64,000 nucleotides of DNA from Scandinavium hiltneri (GCF_024764835.1 NZ_JALIGE010000076.1:868001-932000); one strand, 5' to 3'; shown: positions 51,360-59,057, numbered from the stretch's first letter. The notes: generated by a model not told the origin, from the sequence alone. A program made the numbers and translations.

Positions 51360-51698
51360 CTATTTTTGTGGCTCTAAATTCTCATGGTGTTGCAAGTTCA
51401 CCACGGCGGTTATGGCATCAGCCTTCAGCCACTGACAGCGCCGCCAGCCATGCCATGTCACACCGCAAATGGCGATAACATCACCAGTGACAAGCCCCCC
51501 CATATTGCCGATGGCGACGGAATCTGTAAGATGCAAGCTGAGAATATCCCTGTCGTACTTAATGGGGCAGTTCGTATCCACAATTTTCAGCATGATATTG
51601 TGTCCGTACTTTCCGACCGTGACAGGCCTCAGTACGAGCGCTTTTATGGCGTATCGCGGGCGGCCAATCGGGGTTGGTGTGATCAGTGTTGATCGCAT
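51360..51698 (-). CDS. Small satellite protein between AlpA and the primase
   Basis: A 112-aa protein beginning MRSTLITPTPIGRPRYAIKALV, with a strong ribosome-binding site (GGGGGAGGA) 9 nt before its ATG. It has a beta-rich middle (GHNIMLKIVDTNC...SVAIGNMGGLVTGDVIAICG). No family recognised. It overlaps the preceding mini-gene by 16 nt and is part of the AlpA-primase operon. Confidence 0.7.
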   Translation of the reverse strand: MRSTLITPTPIGRPRYAIKALVLRPVTVGKYGHNIMLKIVDTNCPIKYDRDILSLHLTDSVAIGNMGGLVTGDVIAICGVTWHGWRRCQWLKADAITAVVNLQHHENLEPQK

Positions 51699-51772
51699 AT
51701 CACTAATCCTCCCCCGGTAATGGTTAATTCGGCCTTACGGACTATGGGTTGGTTTGGACTATTGATGCTCAT
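51683..51772 (-). CDS. 29-residue mini-gene between alpA and the 112-aa gene
   Basis: MSINSPNQPIVRKAELTITG then nine residues ending CDQH. It starts by ATGA overlap with the alpA stop and has GGAGGGGG upstream, while its own 3' end carries the ribosome-binding site of the next gene. The arrangement suggests a coupling leader or a real micropeptide. Its function is unknown. Confidence 0.5.
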   Translation of the reverse strand: MSINSPNQPIVRKAELTITGGGLVICDQH

Positions 51773-52020
51773 TCCGCCCCCTCCATCACTGCATAGCCGT
51801 TAGCTTTGGTTGAGTCGATAAGCCACTGCTTAACTTCATCTTCACGCCATACGCTGATACGTGGCGACAATTTGGCGGGCACAGGGAAGGAACCTTTGCC
51901 CATCAGGGCGTAGATGACCTGCTCGCTGCGGAATACGATTGCTTTGACTTCATCTAAGCGGATCCAGTTGAATTTAGGATTGAATGGTTGCGGGTTCCAG
52001 CACTGCGGGGACATAGCCAT
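51769..52020 (-). CDS. AlpA-family regulator
   Basis: An 83-aa MerR-like/AlpA regulator with the typical core: WIRLDEVKAIVFRSEQVIYALMGKGSFPVPAKLSPRISVWREDEVKQWL. AlpA proteins of P4-type elements activate int or late genes and aid excision (Vis/Cox roles). Its ATG overlaps the stop of the upstream Ash/Icd-like gene (TAATG). It is the second gene of the replication operon. Confidence 0.9.
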   Translation of the reverse strand: MAMSPQCWNPQPFNPKFNWIRLDEVKAIVFRSEQVIYALMGKGSFPVPAKLSPRISVWREDEVKQWLIDSTKANGYAVMEGAE

Positions 52021-52493
52021 TATGCGATTCCTCCGTTCTGGATGACACCAGCGAAAGAAAGCACATATTGACGGCTGGCGGATTGACGGGCATCGCGTTC
52101 TGTTGCAGCGGTAATATGCAACATGACAGGGCGAGCTGATTTGAGGTTTGCACGCTCAACGGCGGCAAAAATGAAGGTTTTTAGGTGAGCGTGGACACAG
52201 ACAGCCATGGTGGCGATCTCCTTTTGCAATGATTGTAAATCACCACAAATCGAGACCAATCGATTGGTGGTGAACTGGCAGCAGATTGGTCTTACCGGAG
52301 CAAAAGGAACCCGGCGCTTCTTACGAAGCTCCGCCACCAGCCCACCATTGAAGGCGTGCAGGATATTAGACAATAAAAAACACGCTGCGGCGCGTGTGTT
52401 ATCGCCTTTTGCTTTATCCGGGAGACCAATCCCGACACCTGATTTTGCAGGTGCGGACGAATAATCTTTCAGTTTAGGTAAGGTTGTCAACAT
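52020..52493 (-). CDS. Ash/Icd-like (Kil-type) satellite protein
   Basis: A 157-aa protein of the type annotated in P4-like elements as ash or Icd-like cell-division inhibitor. The N-terminal half holds the Ash hallmark SAPAKSGVGIGLPDKAK. The C-terminal half (from MAVCVHAHLKTFIFAAVERANLKSARP, an internal Met at about residue 95) resembles Icd/Kil-type peptides, and in P4 such peptides start internally. I start the long form at ATG 52493, which has GAGGG 8 nt upstream; the frame is open to 52580. Inhibition of host division is known for P4 kil and is only inferred here. P4 immunity RNA would be encoded in this region; I could not identify it. Confidence 0.75.
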   Translation of the reverse strand: MLTTLPKLKDYSSAPAKSGVGIGLPDKAKGDNTRAAACFLLSNILHAFNGGLVAELRKKRRVPFAPVRPICCQFTTNRLVSICGDLQSLQKEIATMAVCVHAHLKTFIFAAVERANLKSARPVMLHITAATERDARQSASRQYVLSFAGVIQNGGIA

Positions 52494-52601
52494 TAAATGT
52501 CCCTCATTAACTCTTTGTGTGTCAGTGAGGGAACTTTGCCGGGATGCTGAGAGCTTTTGTTTTACCGCTAACGGCAGCAAAATATAATTTGCTGAATTTA
52601 A

Positions 52602-53417
52602 TCACTTTTTACGTGAATATTTCTTTTTTATAGGTATCAGTTTCATTATCGCGCTTTCGCTCATGCCGTCTAGCGTCTCAGCCTTTCCGGGCGGCGCGAT
52701 ATCCTTCAATTTATTGATAAACTCTACTTTCGTTGACCACTGACCACCTTCCCACTGTTTAACGAGCCATCTTTCAAGGGATTTTTTTTTGGTGTCTGGT
52801 TTAGCTGGATGGTGCCCGCCCTTCGCTTGGTTTTTAATTAGTCCACTTACTGCCCTTCCCTCGCTGAAAAACAAAATTTTGTTGAATGATGCAGATATTG
52901 AGCGGCGATTGTTTGAGGGGTGATATTCCCTTTTTTTATCTGGCACATACCTGAAATACATCTGTAACTCCGAAACAGGAACTTCATCACCTTTATCGTT
53001 TATCTTGATATTTCCGTCCTTATCAGCCTTCGCCTCAATGTTGTCAATCGCGCTATCAATAGTGCCACGCTGATAAACAAGGAAATCGGCGATAATTTCC
53101 CGCAGGCCATCAGCGGGAACGTCTCTAAGTTTTTCTTTTATGGCGCTATGTGATAAATCACACTCCTGATGCGACATATCGATCCAGAATTTAGAACTTG
53201 ATGGATCTGGCTTGCCATAACGCCTTGACGTGCTTACGCGCGCATAGGCAAATTTATACGCCCTAGCATCACCCGCAGCGTTTTTTGCCAACTGCCATGC
53301 GGGAGAAAACCCCTCGATAGAATGTATCTCCGAAACTCTGGATAGTTTTTCCTCCTCATCAGCGATTAGCTTTGCCTTCTCCCTCTCATGTATAGATAGT
53401 ATTTTCTTAGTAACCAT
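52602..53417 (-). CDS. Unrecognised 271-aa protein coupled to the integrase
   Basis: A Lys- and Asp-rich hydrophilic protein. It starts at ATG 53417 (MVTKKILSIHEREKAKLI), overlapping the last 11 nt of the integrase gene, so it is translationally coupled to it. The N-terminal part is helical and charged; the middle has REIIADFLVYQRGTIDSAIDN; the C-terminus is strongly basic (LIPIKKKYSRKK). No domain is recognised and no catalytic motif stands out. It may assist recombination, or be a cargo gene read with int. Confidence 0.72.
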   Translation of the reverse strand: MVTKKILSIHEREKAKLIADEEEKLSRVSEIHSIEGFSPAWQLAKNAAGDARAYKFAYARVSTSRRYGKPDPSSSKFWIDMSHQECDLSHSAIKEKLRDVPADGLREIIADFLVYQRGTIDSAIDNIEAKADKDGNIKINDKGDEVPVSELQMYFRYVPDKKREYHPSNNRRSISASFNKILFFSEGRAVSGLIKNQAKGGHHPAKPDTKKKSLERWLVKQWEGGQWSTKVEFINKLKDIAPPGKAETLDGMSESAIMKLIPIKKKYSRKK

Positions 53418-54618
53418 GTGAATCACCAGCGTTAACGGAAAGGGAGGTTGCTGCGCGATGCAGTTCGTCGATGTGATCGGCGTACCACTGAAGCATCTCG
53501 CGACGGTTGTCGAGGTATTGAGCGTGATTGTACGTGCTGCGAATGGTGTTTTTGTCAGCGTGGGCTAGCTGCGCTTCAATCCATGCAGTGTTATATCCCT
53601 GCTCATGTAGGATCGTACTCATTGTGTGCCTGAATCCGTGCCCTGTAGCCTCATTTCCGTACCCGCAGCGATGTATCAAATTGCCAACAAGACCGGGGGA
53701 CATCGCCCGCAGCGCATCGCGTTGGTTTGGAAATATCAATCCATGTGGGCCAGTTATAGACCGCATAAACTTCAGAATATCGATGGCCTGCCGGGAGAGC
53801 GGGACAATATGCGGCCTATCCCCCTTCATTCGTTCGGCTGGCATTCGCCACAGCGCCGCATCTAAATCGACCTCGTTCCACGCCCCTTCACGGGCTTCGG
53901 TTGGTCGCAAACCTGTGAGCATCAGGAGCCTGATTAATGATATGACTATCAGGCTTTCACCAGACGTCGTGAGAACATTCAGGAACGAGCCTATCTCTGA
54001 GGTGTCCAACGATGCGAAGTGGCCTTTTTTGTGGCGCTGTAGCGCACCGGTTAAGTCTCTGGCGGGGTTGTATTTGGCCTTACCCGTTATAACAGCAAAC
54101 GCGAATACCTCCGAACATCTGGCGCGGGCATTGCTTGCTACAGTTTTCGAACCTTTCGCCTCGATCTTCTTCAGAAGTTTGAGAACGTCAGGCGGCTCAA
54201 TCTTCGCAACGGAACGACCTCCGATAGACGGCAGAATATGGTTATCAAACAGACGTGTTATGTTTTTCGCATAGCTATCAGCCCACCGGGCTATTCTGGA
54301 TTGATACCATTCGCCGTAAACGTCTCTGAACGAGGAGCCAGAGCGATTTGCTTCGATCTCTTTGGCTTTTTCATCTACAGGGCTAATACCCTGAGCCACT
54401 TTCGCGCGAGCGTTTGCCGCCTGAATGCGGGCAGTAGACAGGGTGACGTCTGGATAAACACCTATGGATAATTTTTGTTTTTTTCCGTTCAGGGTGTACC
54501 TGAAACGCCACAGCTTAGAGCCATTGGGCTTTATGAGAATTGCCAGACCTCCGCCATCAGTGATCGTGTACTCGCGTTCTTTGGGGGTGGCGTTTTTTAT
54601 GTGGGCATTGGTTAGCAA
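53407..54618 (-). CDS. int: P4-type tyrosine integrase
   Basis: A 403-aa site-specific recombinase of the P4/phage-like group. The arm-binding domain begins LTNAHIKNATPKEREYTITDGGGLAILI. The catalytic domain has Arg238 (LTGLRPTEAREG), His327-Gly-Phe-Arg330 with His331 (ATGHGFRHTMST), His353 (QLAHADKNTIRS) and the nucleophile Tyr363 in STYNHAQY. It starts at TTG 54618 with GAGGG 8 nt upstream. It lies 174 bp from attR, the usual P4 arrangement. Its target is the tesA/ybbA overlap rather than a tRNA gene. Confidence 0.95.
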   Translation of the reverse strand: MLTNAHIKNATPKEREYTITDGGGLAILIKPNGSKLWRFRYTLNGKKQKLSIGVYPDVTLSTARIQAANARAKVAQGISPVDEKAKEIEANRSGSSFRDVYGEWYQSRIARWADSYAKNITRLFDNHILPSIGGRSVAKIEPPDVLKLLKKIEAKGSKTVASNARARCSEVFAFAVITGKAKYNPARDLTGALQRHKKGHFASLDTSEIGSFLNVLTTSGESLIVISLIRLLMLTGLRPTEAREGAWNEVDLDAALWRMPAERMKGDRPHIVPLSRQAIDILKFMRSITGPHGLIFPNQRDALRAMSPGLVGNLIHRCGYGNEATGHGFRHTMSTILHEQGYNTAWIEAQLAHADKNTIRSTYNHAQYLDNRREMLQWYADHIDELHRAATSLSVNAGDSHGY

Positions 54619-54658
54619 AGTATGTCCCTCGCATTTTACTTTTTTTCGAGGTTACTAC

Positions 54659-54668
54659 GGAGGGACAC
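54659..54668 (+). repeat. Candidate integrase arm-type site, right
   Basis: GGAGGGACAC, identical to the copy at 43276-43285 and in the same orientation. It lies between int and attR. Confidence 0.4.
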
Positions 54669-54754
54669 TTTATTACACTGTTTTCGTGATACTCTCACAG
54701 AGTTAGCAGGAGTTTGTAAAAGCCAAAAAAGTCAGCAAGTAAGGGGATCTAGCT

Positions 54755-55408
54755 GTGGTTGCAATCCGTTTTGAGAAGTTACTTAAATCTATCAAGTATG
54801 TTTTCCGCTGGCATGTGCCGTTCCTGTTTCTTTTACTGTTAACCTGTCGTGCCGCATTTGCCGACACGCTGTTAATTCTGGGTGACAGTCTGAGTGCCGG
54901 GTATCGCATGGCGGCAACGGCCGCATGGCCCGCGCTCCTTAATGAAAAGTGGCAGCCGAAGACCGAGGTTGTCAACGCCAGTATTAGCGGTGACACGTCG
55001 CAGCAGGGGCTGGCGCGCCTGCCAGCGCTGCTCAAGCAGCACCAGCCGCGCTGGGTGTTGGTCGAACTGGGTGGTAACGATGGCTTGCGCGGGTTTCAGC
55101 CTCAACAAACCGAGCAAACCCTGCGAACGGTTATCAAACAAATTAAAGCCGCCAACGCAGAACCACTGTTGATGCAAATTCGTCTGCCTGCGAACTATGG
55201 CCGTCGGTATAATGAGGCCTTTAGCGCGATGTATCCGCAGCTTGCCAAAGAGTTCGATATTCCTCTGCTGCCATTTTTCATGGAAGAGGTCTATCTGAAA
55301 CCGCAATGGATGCAGGATGATGGTATTCACCCCAATCGTGACGCGCAGCCGTTTATAGCGGACTGGATGGCGACACGCCTGGCTCCCTTAGTTAAACACG
55401 ACACCTGA
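54755..55408 (+). CDS. tesA: Acyl-CoA thioesterase I / protease I / lysophospholipase L1, with an element-derived 5' end
   Basis: A periplasmic SGNH hydrolase that cleaves acyl-CoA, lysophospholipid and aryl esters. Catalytic motifs are GDSLSAGYR (Ser), GGND and DGIHPNRD. The protein begins MVAIRFEKLLKSIKYVFRWH from GTG 54755, with AAGGGG 9 nt upstream. E. coli TesA begins MMNFNNVFRWH, so 14 residues here, plus promoter and ribosome-binding site, come from the integrated element. The signal peptide becomes 36 instead of 26 residues, with a more basic n-region, and is cleaved before DTLLILGD. From VFRWH onward it is normal, 217 aa in all. Confidence 0.95.
   Translation: MVAIRFEKLLKSIKYVFRWHVPFLFLLLLTCRAAFADTLLILGDSLSAGYRMAATAAWPALLNEKWQPKTEVVNASISGDTSQQGLARLPALLKQHQPRWVLVELGGNDGLRGFQPQQTEQTLRTVIKQIKAANAEPLLMQIRLPANYGRRYNEAFSAMYPQLAKEFDIPLLPFFMEEVYLKPQWMQDDGIHPNRDAQPFIADWMATRLAPLVKHDT
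54792..54806. repeat. attR: 15-bp direct repeat inside tesA
   Basis: TCAAGTATGTTTTCC, exact copy of attL at 43197-43211. To its right GCTGGCAT contains the stranded native ybbA start (complement of ATGCCAGC, ATG at 54814). Joining attL-left to attR-right recreates ATGATGAACTTCAAGTATG then TTTTCCGCTGGCAT, which matches the overlapping tesA/ybbA start region of E. coli. Confidence 0.9.
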
Positions 55409-55436
55409 ATATCAGGGGTTGTCTTCAGGTAAAGTT

Positions 55437-56207
55437 ATGCAAAAAACGGTCTTAATAACAGGATGTTCCAGCGGTATTGGGCTGGAGAGTGCGCTTGAGC
55501 TGAAACGTCAGGGCTTTCGCGTACTGGCCGCTTGTCGCAAGCCAGAGGACGTGGCCCGCATGTCAGGTCTGGGGCTAACGGGAATTATTCTTGATTTGGA
55601 TTCGCCCGACAGCGTGGACCGCGCCGCCGACGAAATTCTCGCCCTTACCGAAAACCACCTGTTCGGCATTTTCAATAACGCCGGTTTTGGCGTGTATGGC
55701 CCACTGAATACCCTGAGCCGCGCGCAGTTGGAGCAACAGTTTTCCACTAACGTCTTCGGGGCGCATCAGCTAACTATGCGCCTGCTGCCCGCGATGGTGC
55801 CGCACGGCGAAGGCCGGATTGTGATGACATCTTCCGTCATGGGCCTGATTTCCACGCCGGGCCGTGGGGCGTATGCCGCCAGTAAATATGCGCTGGAAGC
55901 CTGGTCCGACGCGCTGCGTATGGAACTGCGCCACAGCGGGATTAAAGTCTGTCTGATTGAACCCGGCCCGATCCGCACCCGCTTCACGGAAAACGTCAAC
56001 CAGACCCAGGCCGACAAACCCGTCGAAAACCCCGGTATCGCCGCCCGTTTTACTCTCGGGCCGGAGGCGGTGGTGGAAAAAGTGCGCCATGCTTTCACCA
56101 GCGAGAAGCCGAAAATACGCTATCCGGTGACGCTGGTGACCCACGCGGTGATGCTGCTCAAGCGTCTGTTGCCGGGCCGAATGATGGACAAAATTTTGCA
56201 AGGCTGA
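55437..56207 (+). CDS. ybbO: Short-chain dehydrogenase YbbO
   Basis: A 256-aa NADP-dependent oxidoreductase reported in E. coli to reduce fatty and aromatic aldehydes. Start ATG 55437 (MQKTVLITGCSSGIGLESALE) has AGGTAA upstream; E. coli annotations start further upstream, and an in-frame TTG at 55419 is open here. Motifs: TGCSSGIG, NNAGFG, the active-site YAASK with Ser at VMTSS, and a C-terminal amphipathic tail. It follows tesA by 28 bp. Confidence 0.93.
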   Translation: MQKTVLITGCSSGIGLESALELKRQGFRVLAACRKPEDVARMSGLGLTGIILDLDSPDSVDRAADEILALTENHLFGIFNNAGFGVYGPLNTLSRAQLEQQFSTNVFGAHQLTMRLLPAMVPHGEGRIVMTSSVMGLISTPGRGAYAASKYALEAWSDALRMELRHSGIKVCLIEPGPIRTRFTENVNQTQADKPVENPGIAARFTLGPEAVVEKVRHAFTSEKPKIRYPVTLVTHAVMLLKRLLPGRMMDKILQG

Positions 56208-56275
56208 GTTGAAGCATCGTCCTCCGCCCCCATCTCAATGAGATATCGACTCATATCGAATAAAGAGAATGCCTT

Positions 56276-57130
56276 ATGTCTGCACAGTATATCGTTAACA
56301 TTACCGAAGCTAACCTGCACCAGACCCTGGAGCAGTCCGCCACCGTTCCTGTCCTGTTCTACTTCTGGTCTCCGCGTAGCCAGCACTGCGAGCAGTTAAC
56401 CCCGGTTCTGGAAAGCCTCGCGACCCAGTACAACGGTCAGTTCATTCTGGCGAAGCTCGACTGCGACGCCGAGCAGATGATTGCCTCTCAGTTCGGCCTG
56501 CGCGCCATTCCGACCGTATATCTGTTCCAGAACGGCCAGCCTGTCGACGGTTTCCAGGGACCGCAGCCGGAAGACGTTATCCGTACGCTGCTGGACAAAT
56601 TCCTGCCACGTGAAGAAGAGCTCAAAGCTCAGCAGGCGATGCTGCTGATGCAGGAAGGCAATCACGCCGACGCGCTGCCGCTGCTGAAAGACGCATGGCA
56701 GCTGTCAAATCAGGACAGCCAGATTGGCCTGCTGTTAGCGGAAACGCAGATTGCGTTGAACCGTTCAGAAGAGGCAGAAGCGACGCTGAAAACCGTGCCG
56801 TTGCAGGATCAGGACACCCGCTATCAGGGCCTGGTGGCGCAAATTGAGCTGTTGAAACAGGCGGCTGACACCCCGGAAATCCAACAGCTGCAACAGCAGG
56901 TGGCGGAGCATCCGGAAGATGCGGCTCTCGCCTCACAGCTAGCGCTGCAGCTGCATCAGGTCGGGCGCAATGAAGAAGCGCTGGAACTATTGTTCAGTCA
57001 CCTGCGAAAAGACCTGGGCGCGGCAGATGGCCAGGCGCGCAAGATGCTGCAGGAAATCCTCGCGGCACTCGGTACCGGCGATGCGCTGGCGTCGAAATAC
57101 CGCCGCCTGCTGTACTCCCTGCTCTACTGA
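56276..57130 (+). CDS. cnoX: Chaperedoxin CnoX (YbbN)
   Basis: A 284-aa protein with an N-terminal thioredoxin domain and a C-terminal TPR-like region. The active site reads SPRSQHC, that is SXXC in place of CXXC, the CnoX mark: no reductase activity but a holdase role with GroEL and protection of cysteines under hypochlorous acid. TPR-like repeats lie at about residues 120-280 (EGNHADALPLLKDAW, GRNEEALELLFSHL). In E. coli fetAB lies next to this gene; here it is missing. Confidence 0.96.
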   Translation: MSAQYIVNITEANLHQTLEQSATVPVLFYFWSPRSQHCEQLTPVLESLATQYNGQFILAKLDCDAEQMIASQFGLRAIPTVYLFQNGQPVDGFQGPQPEDVIRTLLDKFLPREEELKAQQAMLLMQEGNHADALPLLKDAWQLSNQDSQIGLLLAETQIALNRSEEAEATLKTVPLQDQDTRYQGLVAQIELLKQAADTPEIQQLQQQVAEHPEDAALASQLALQLHQVGRNEEALELLFSHLRKDLGAADGQARKMLQEILAALGTGDALASKYRRLLYSLLY

Positions 57131-57140
57131 TATTCCCTCT

Positions 57141-57165
57141 CCCCGGCGGCGTCCTGTCGCCGGGG
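57141..57165 (+). terminator. Hairpin after cnoX
   Basis: CCCCGGCG-gcgtcctgt-CGCCGGGG, 10 bp after the cnoX stop. A T-tract is missing, so it may be a weak terminator or an RNA-stabilising hairpin. Confidence 0.6.
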
Positions 57166-57286
57166 CATTTAGTACGCTTTCAACACAGAAGAACGTTACC
57201 GCAGCCTGGTGAATAAAAGTTATACTTCCTGTATCAACCCTGACATGTAAGTCCCAGGGTTTCTCAGTAAAAACAGGAGGTTTTAA

Positions 57287-58204
57287 ATGCTCGTCTTTAT
57301 TCCCGTACTGATCTTCGTCGCGCTGGTGATTGTGGGCGCTGGCGTCAAGATCGTTCCTCAGGGTTATCAATGGACGGTCGAGCGCTTTGGCCGCTATACC
57401 AATACACTGAACCCAGGCTTAAGTCTGGTGGTACCCTTCATGGACCGTATTGGCCGTAAAATCAACATGATGGAACAGGTGCTGGACATTCCATCCCAGG
57501 AAGTTATCTCCAAAGATAACGCCAACGTTTCCATTGATGCGGTATGTTTTATTCAGGTGATTGATGCCCCGAAAGCGGCGTATGAAGTCAGCAACCTGGA
57601 ACTGGCAATCATCAACCTGACGATGACCAACATCCGTACTGTGCTGGGCTCGATGGAGCTGGACGAAATGCTCTCCCAGCGTGACAACATCAACACCCGC
57701 CTGCTGCATATAGTGGATGAAGCCACTAATCCTTGGGGCATCAAAATCACCCGTATTGAAATTCGCGACGTTCGCCCACCGGCTGAGCTGATCGACGCCA
57801 TGAATGCGCAGATGAAAGCCGAACGTACCAAACGTGCGTACATCCTGGAAGCTGAAGGGATCCGCCAGGCGCAGATCGTCAAAGCCGAAGGTGAGAAGCA
57901 GTCGAAAATTCTCAAAGCGGAAGGTGAACGCCAGTCAACGTTCCTGCAGGCGGAAGCACGTGAGCGTTCAGCCGAAGCGGAAGCACGCGCCACACAAATG
58001 GTATCCGAAGCGATTGCCGCCGGGGATATTCAGGCCGTGAACTACTTCATCGCGCAGAAATACACTGATGCGTTACAGCAGATTGGCTCAGCGAATAACA
58101 GCAAAGTGGTGATGATGCCGCTGGATGCCAGCAGCCTGATGGGCTCGATTGCCGGGATTGCTGAACTGGTGAAAGACAGCGCCGGTGAGCGGAAAAAACC
58201 ATGA
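57287..58204 (+). CDS. qmcA: SPFH-domain membrane protein QmcA
   Basis: A 305-aa stomatin/prohibitin-type inner-membrane protein with an N-terminal anchor (LVFIPVLIFVALVIVGAGV) and an SPFH domain (IVPQGYQWTVERFGRYTNTLNPGL...). A long coiled-coil part follows (IVKAEGEKQSKILKAEGERQ). QmcA is implicated in membrane microdomain organisation with its NfeD-like partner. ATG has CAGGAGG upstream. It overlaps the partner gene by 4 nt. Confidence 0.97.
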   Translation: MLVFIPVLIFVALVIVGAGVKIVPQGYQWTVERFGRYTNTLNPGLSLVVPFMDRIGRKINMMEQVLDIPSQEVISKDNANVSIDAVCFIQVIDAPKAAYEVSNLELAIINLTMTNIRTVLGSMELDEMLSQRDNINTRLLHIVDEATNPWGIKITRIEIRDVRPPAELIDAMNAQMKAERTKRAYILEAEGIRQAQIVKAEGEKQSKILKAEGERQSTFLQAEARERSAEAEARATQMVSEAIAAGDIQAVNYFIAQKYTDALQQIGSANNSKVVMMPLDASSLMGSIAGIAELVKDSAGERKKP

Positions 58205-58653
58205 TTGATGCCCTTCTCGTCCACCCGCACATTTTCTGGCTGAGCCTCGGCGGCGTGCTGCTGGCGGCAGAAATGCTAGGCGGGAATGGCTATCTGCTGT
58301 GGAGCGGCGTGGCGGCGATTGTCACCGGCCTGCTGGTCTGGCTGCTGCCGTTTGGCTGGGAGTGGCAAGGGGTGGTGTTTGCGGTGCTGACGCTGCTCGC
58401 CGCCTGGCTGTGGTGGCGTTGGCTGTCGAATCGTGTTCGTCAACAGCCGCGCGCCGACAGCCAGCTCAATCAACGCGGTCAGCAGCTGGTCGGTAAAATC
58501 TTCACGCTGGATACGACACTCATCAACGGTCGTGGTCATATGCGAGTCGGCGACAGTTCATGGCCGGTTCTTGCCGAAGATGATCTTCCGGCAGGGACCC
58601 GCGTAGAAGTGTTCGCCGTAGAAGGCATTACCTTAAAGGTGCGCCCACACTAG
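58201..58653 (+). CDS. ybbJ: NfeD-like partner protein QmcB (YbbJ)
   Basis: A 150-aa NfeD-family membrane protein: two to three hydrophobic helices (residues about 8-70) followed by an OB-fold domain (LVGKIFTLDTTLINGRGHMRVGDSSWPVLAEDDLPAGTRVEVFAVEG). The gene overlaps qmcA by 4 nt (ATGA), the universal pairing of SPFH and NfeD proteins. Its 3' end overlaps the 3' end of convergent cueR by 4 bp. Confidence 0.95.
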   Translation: MIDALLVHPHIFWLSLGGVLLAAEMLGGNGYLLWSGVAAIVTGLLVWLLPFGWEWQGVVFAVLTLLAAWLWWRWLSNRVRQQPRADSQLNQRGQQLVGKIFTLDTTLINGRGHMRVGDSSWPVLAEDDLPAGTRVEVFAVEGITLKVRPH

Positions 58654-59057
58654 CTACTTTTGCGATGACAGCAGCCGGACAGATTATCAATAATTGGGCA
58701 GTCGGCGCTGTCATCTCCTGGACAGGCATCCGCCAGCACCAGCAGCTGTTCCCGCATACTCTGCAATTCCGTGATGTGCCTTTCTATGTCAGCCACTTTT
58801 TGCAACGTACGTGCCTTCACATCAGCACTGTGACGCCCCGGATCGTTGAACAAATTCACCAACTCGCCACACTCTTCCAGATTGAAACCCACCTGCCGTG
58901 CCTGACGCAGTAGCGTCAGCTCTTCCAGATGTTTTTGCGTGTAGCTGCGGTAGCCGTTATCGCTGCGCAATGGCGGTGTGACCAGCCCCTTCTCTTCGTA
59001 AAAACGAATCGCTTTGCTGGTTAAACCGGTTCTTTTCGCCACGTCGCTGATATTCAC
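58650..59057 (-). CDS. cueR: Copper-efflux regulator CueR (MerR family)
   Basis: A 135-aa Cu(I)-sensing MerR regulator that activates copA and cueO. Starting at GTG 59057 (MNISDVAKRTGLTSKAIRFYEEKGL) with GGAGG upstream; four codons further upstream are open. The copper-binding Cys pair is present in ACPGDDSADCP (metal-binding loop), and the C-terminal GCCH is also conserved. In E. coli copA lies nearby, but in this window its neighbour is a potassium transporter. Confidence 0.96.
   Translation of the reverse strand: MNISDVAKRTGLTSKAIRFYEEKGLVTPPLRSDNGYRSYTQKHLEELTLLRQARQVGFNLEECGELVNLFNDPGRHSADVKARTLQKVADIERHITELQSMREQLLVLADACPGDDSADCPIIDNLSGCCHRKSS

Noticed and set aside
54623..54630. GAGGGACA copy near int (and another at 52498) as further integrase arm sites
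   Set aside because: Both lie at ribosome-binding distance before a start codon (int TTG 54618 and the Ash/Icd-like ATG 52493), which explains them better.
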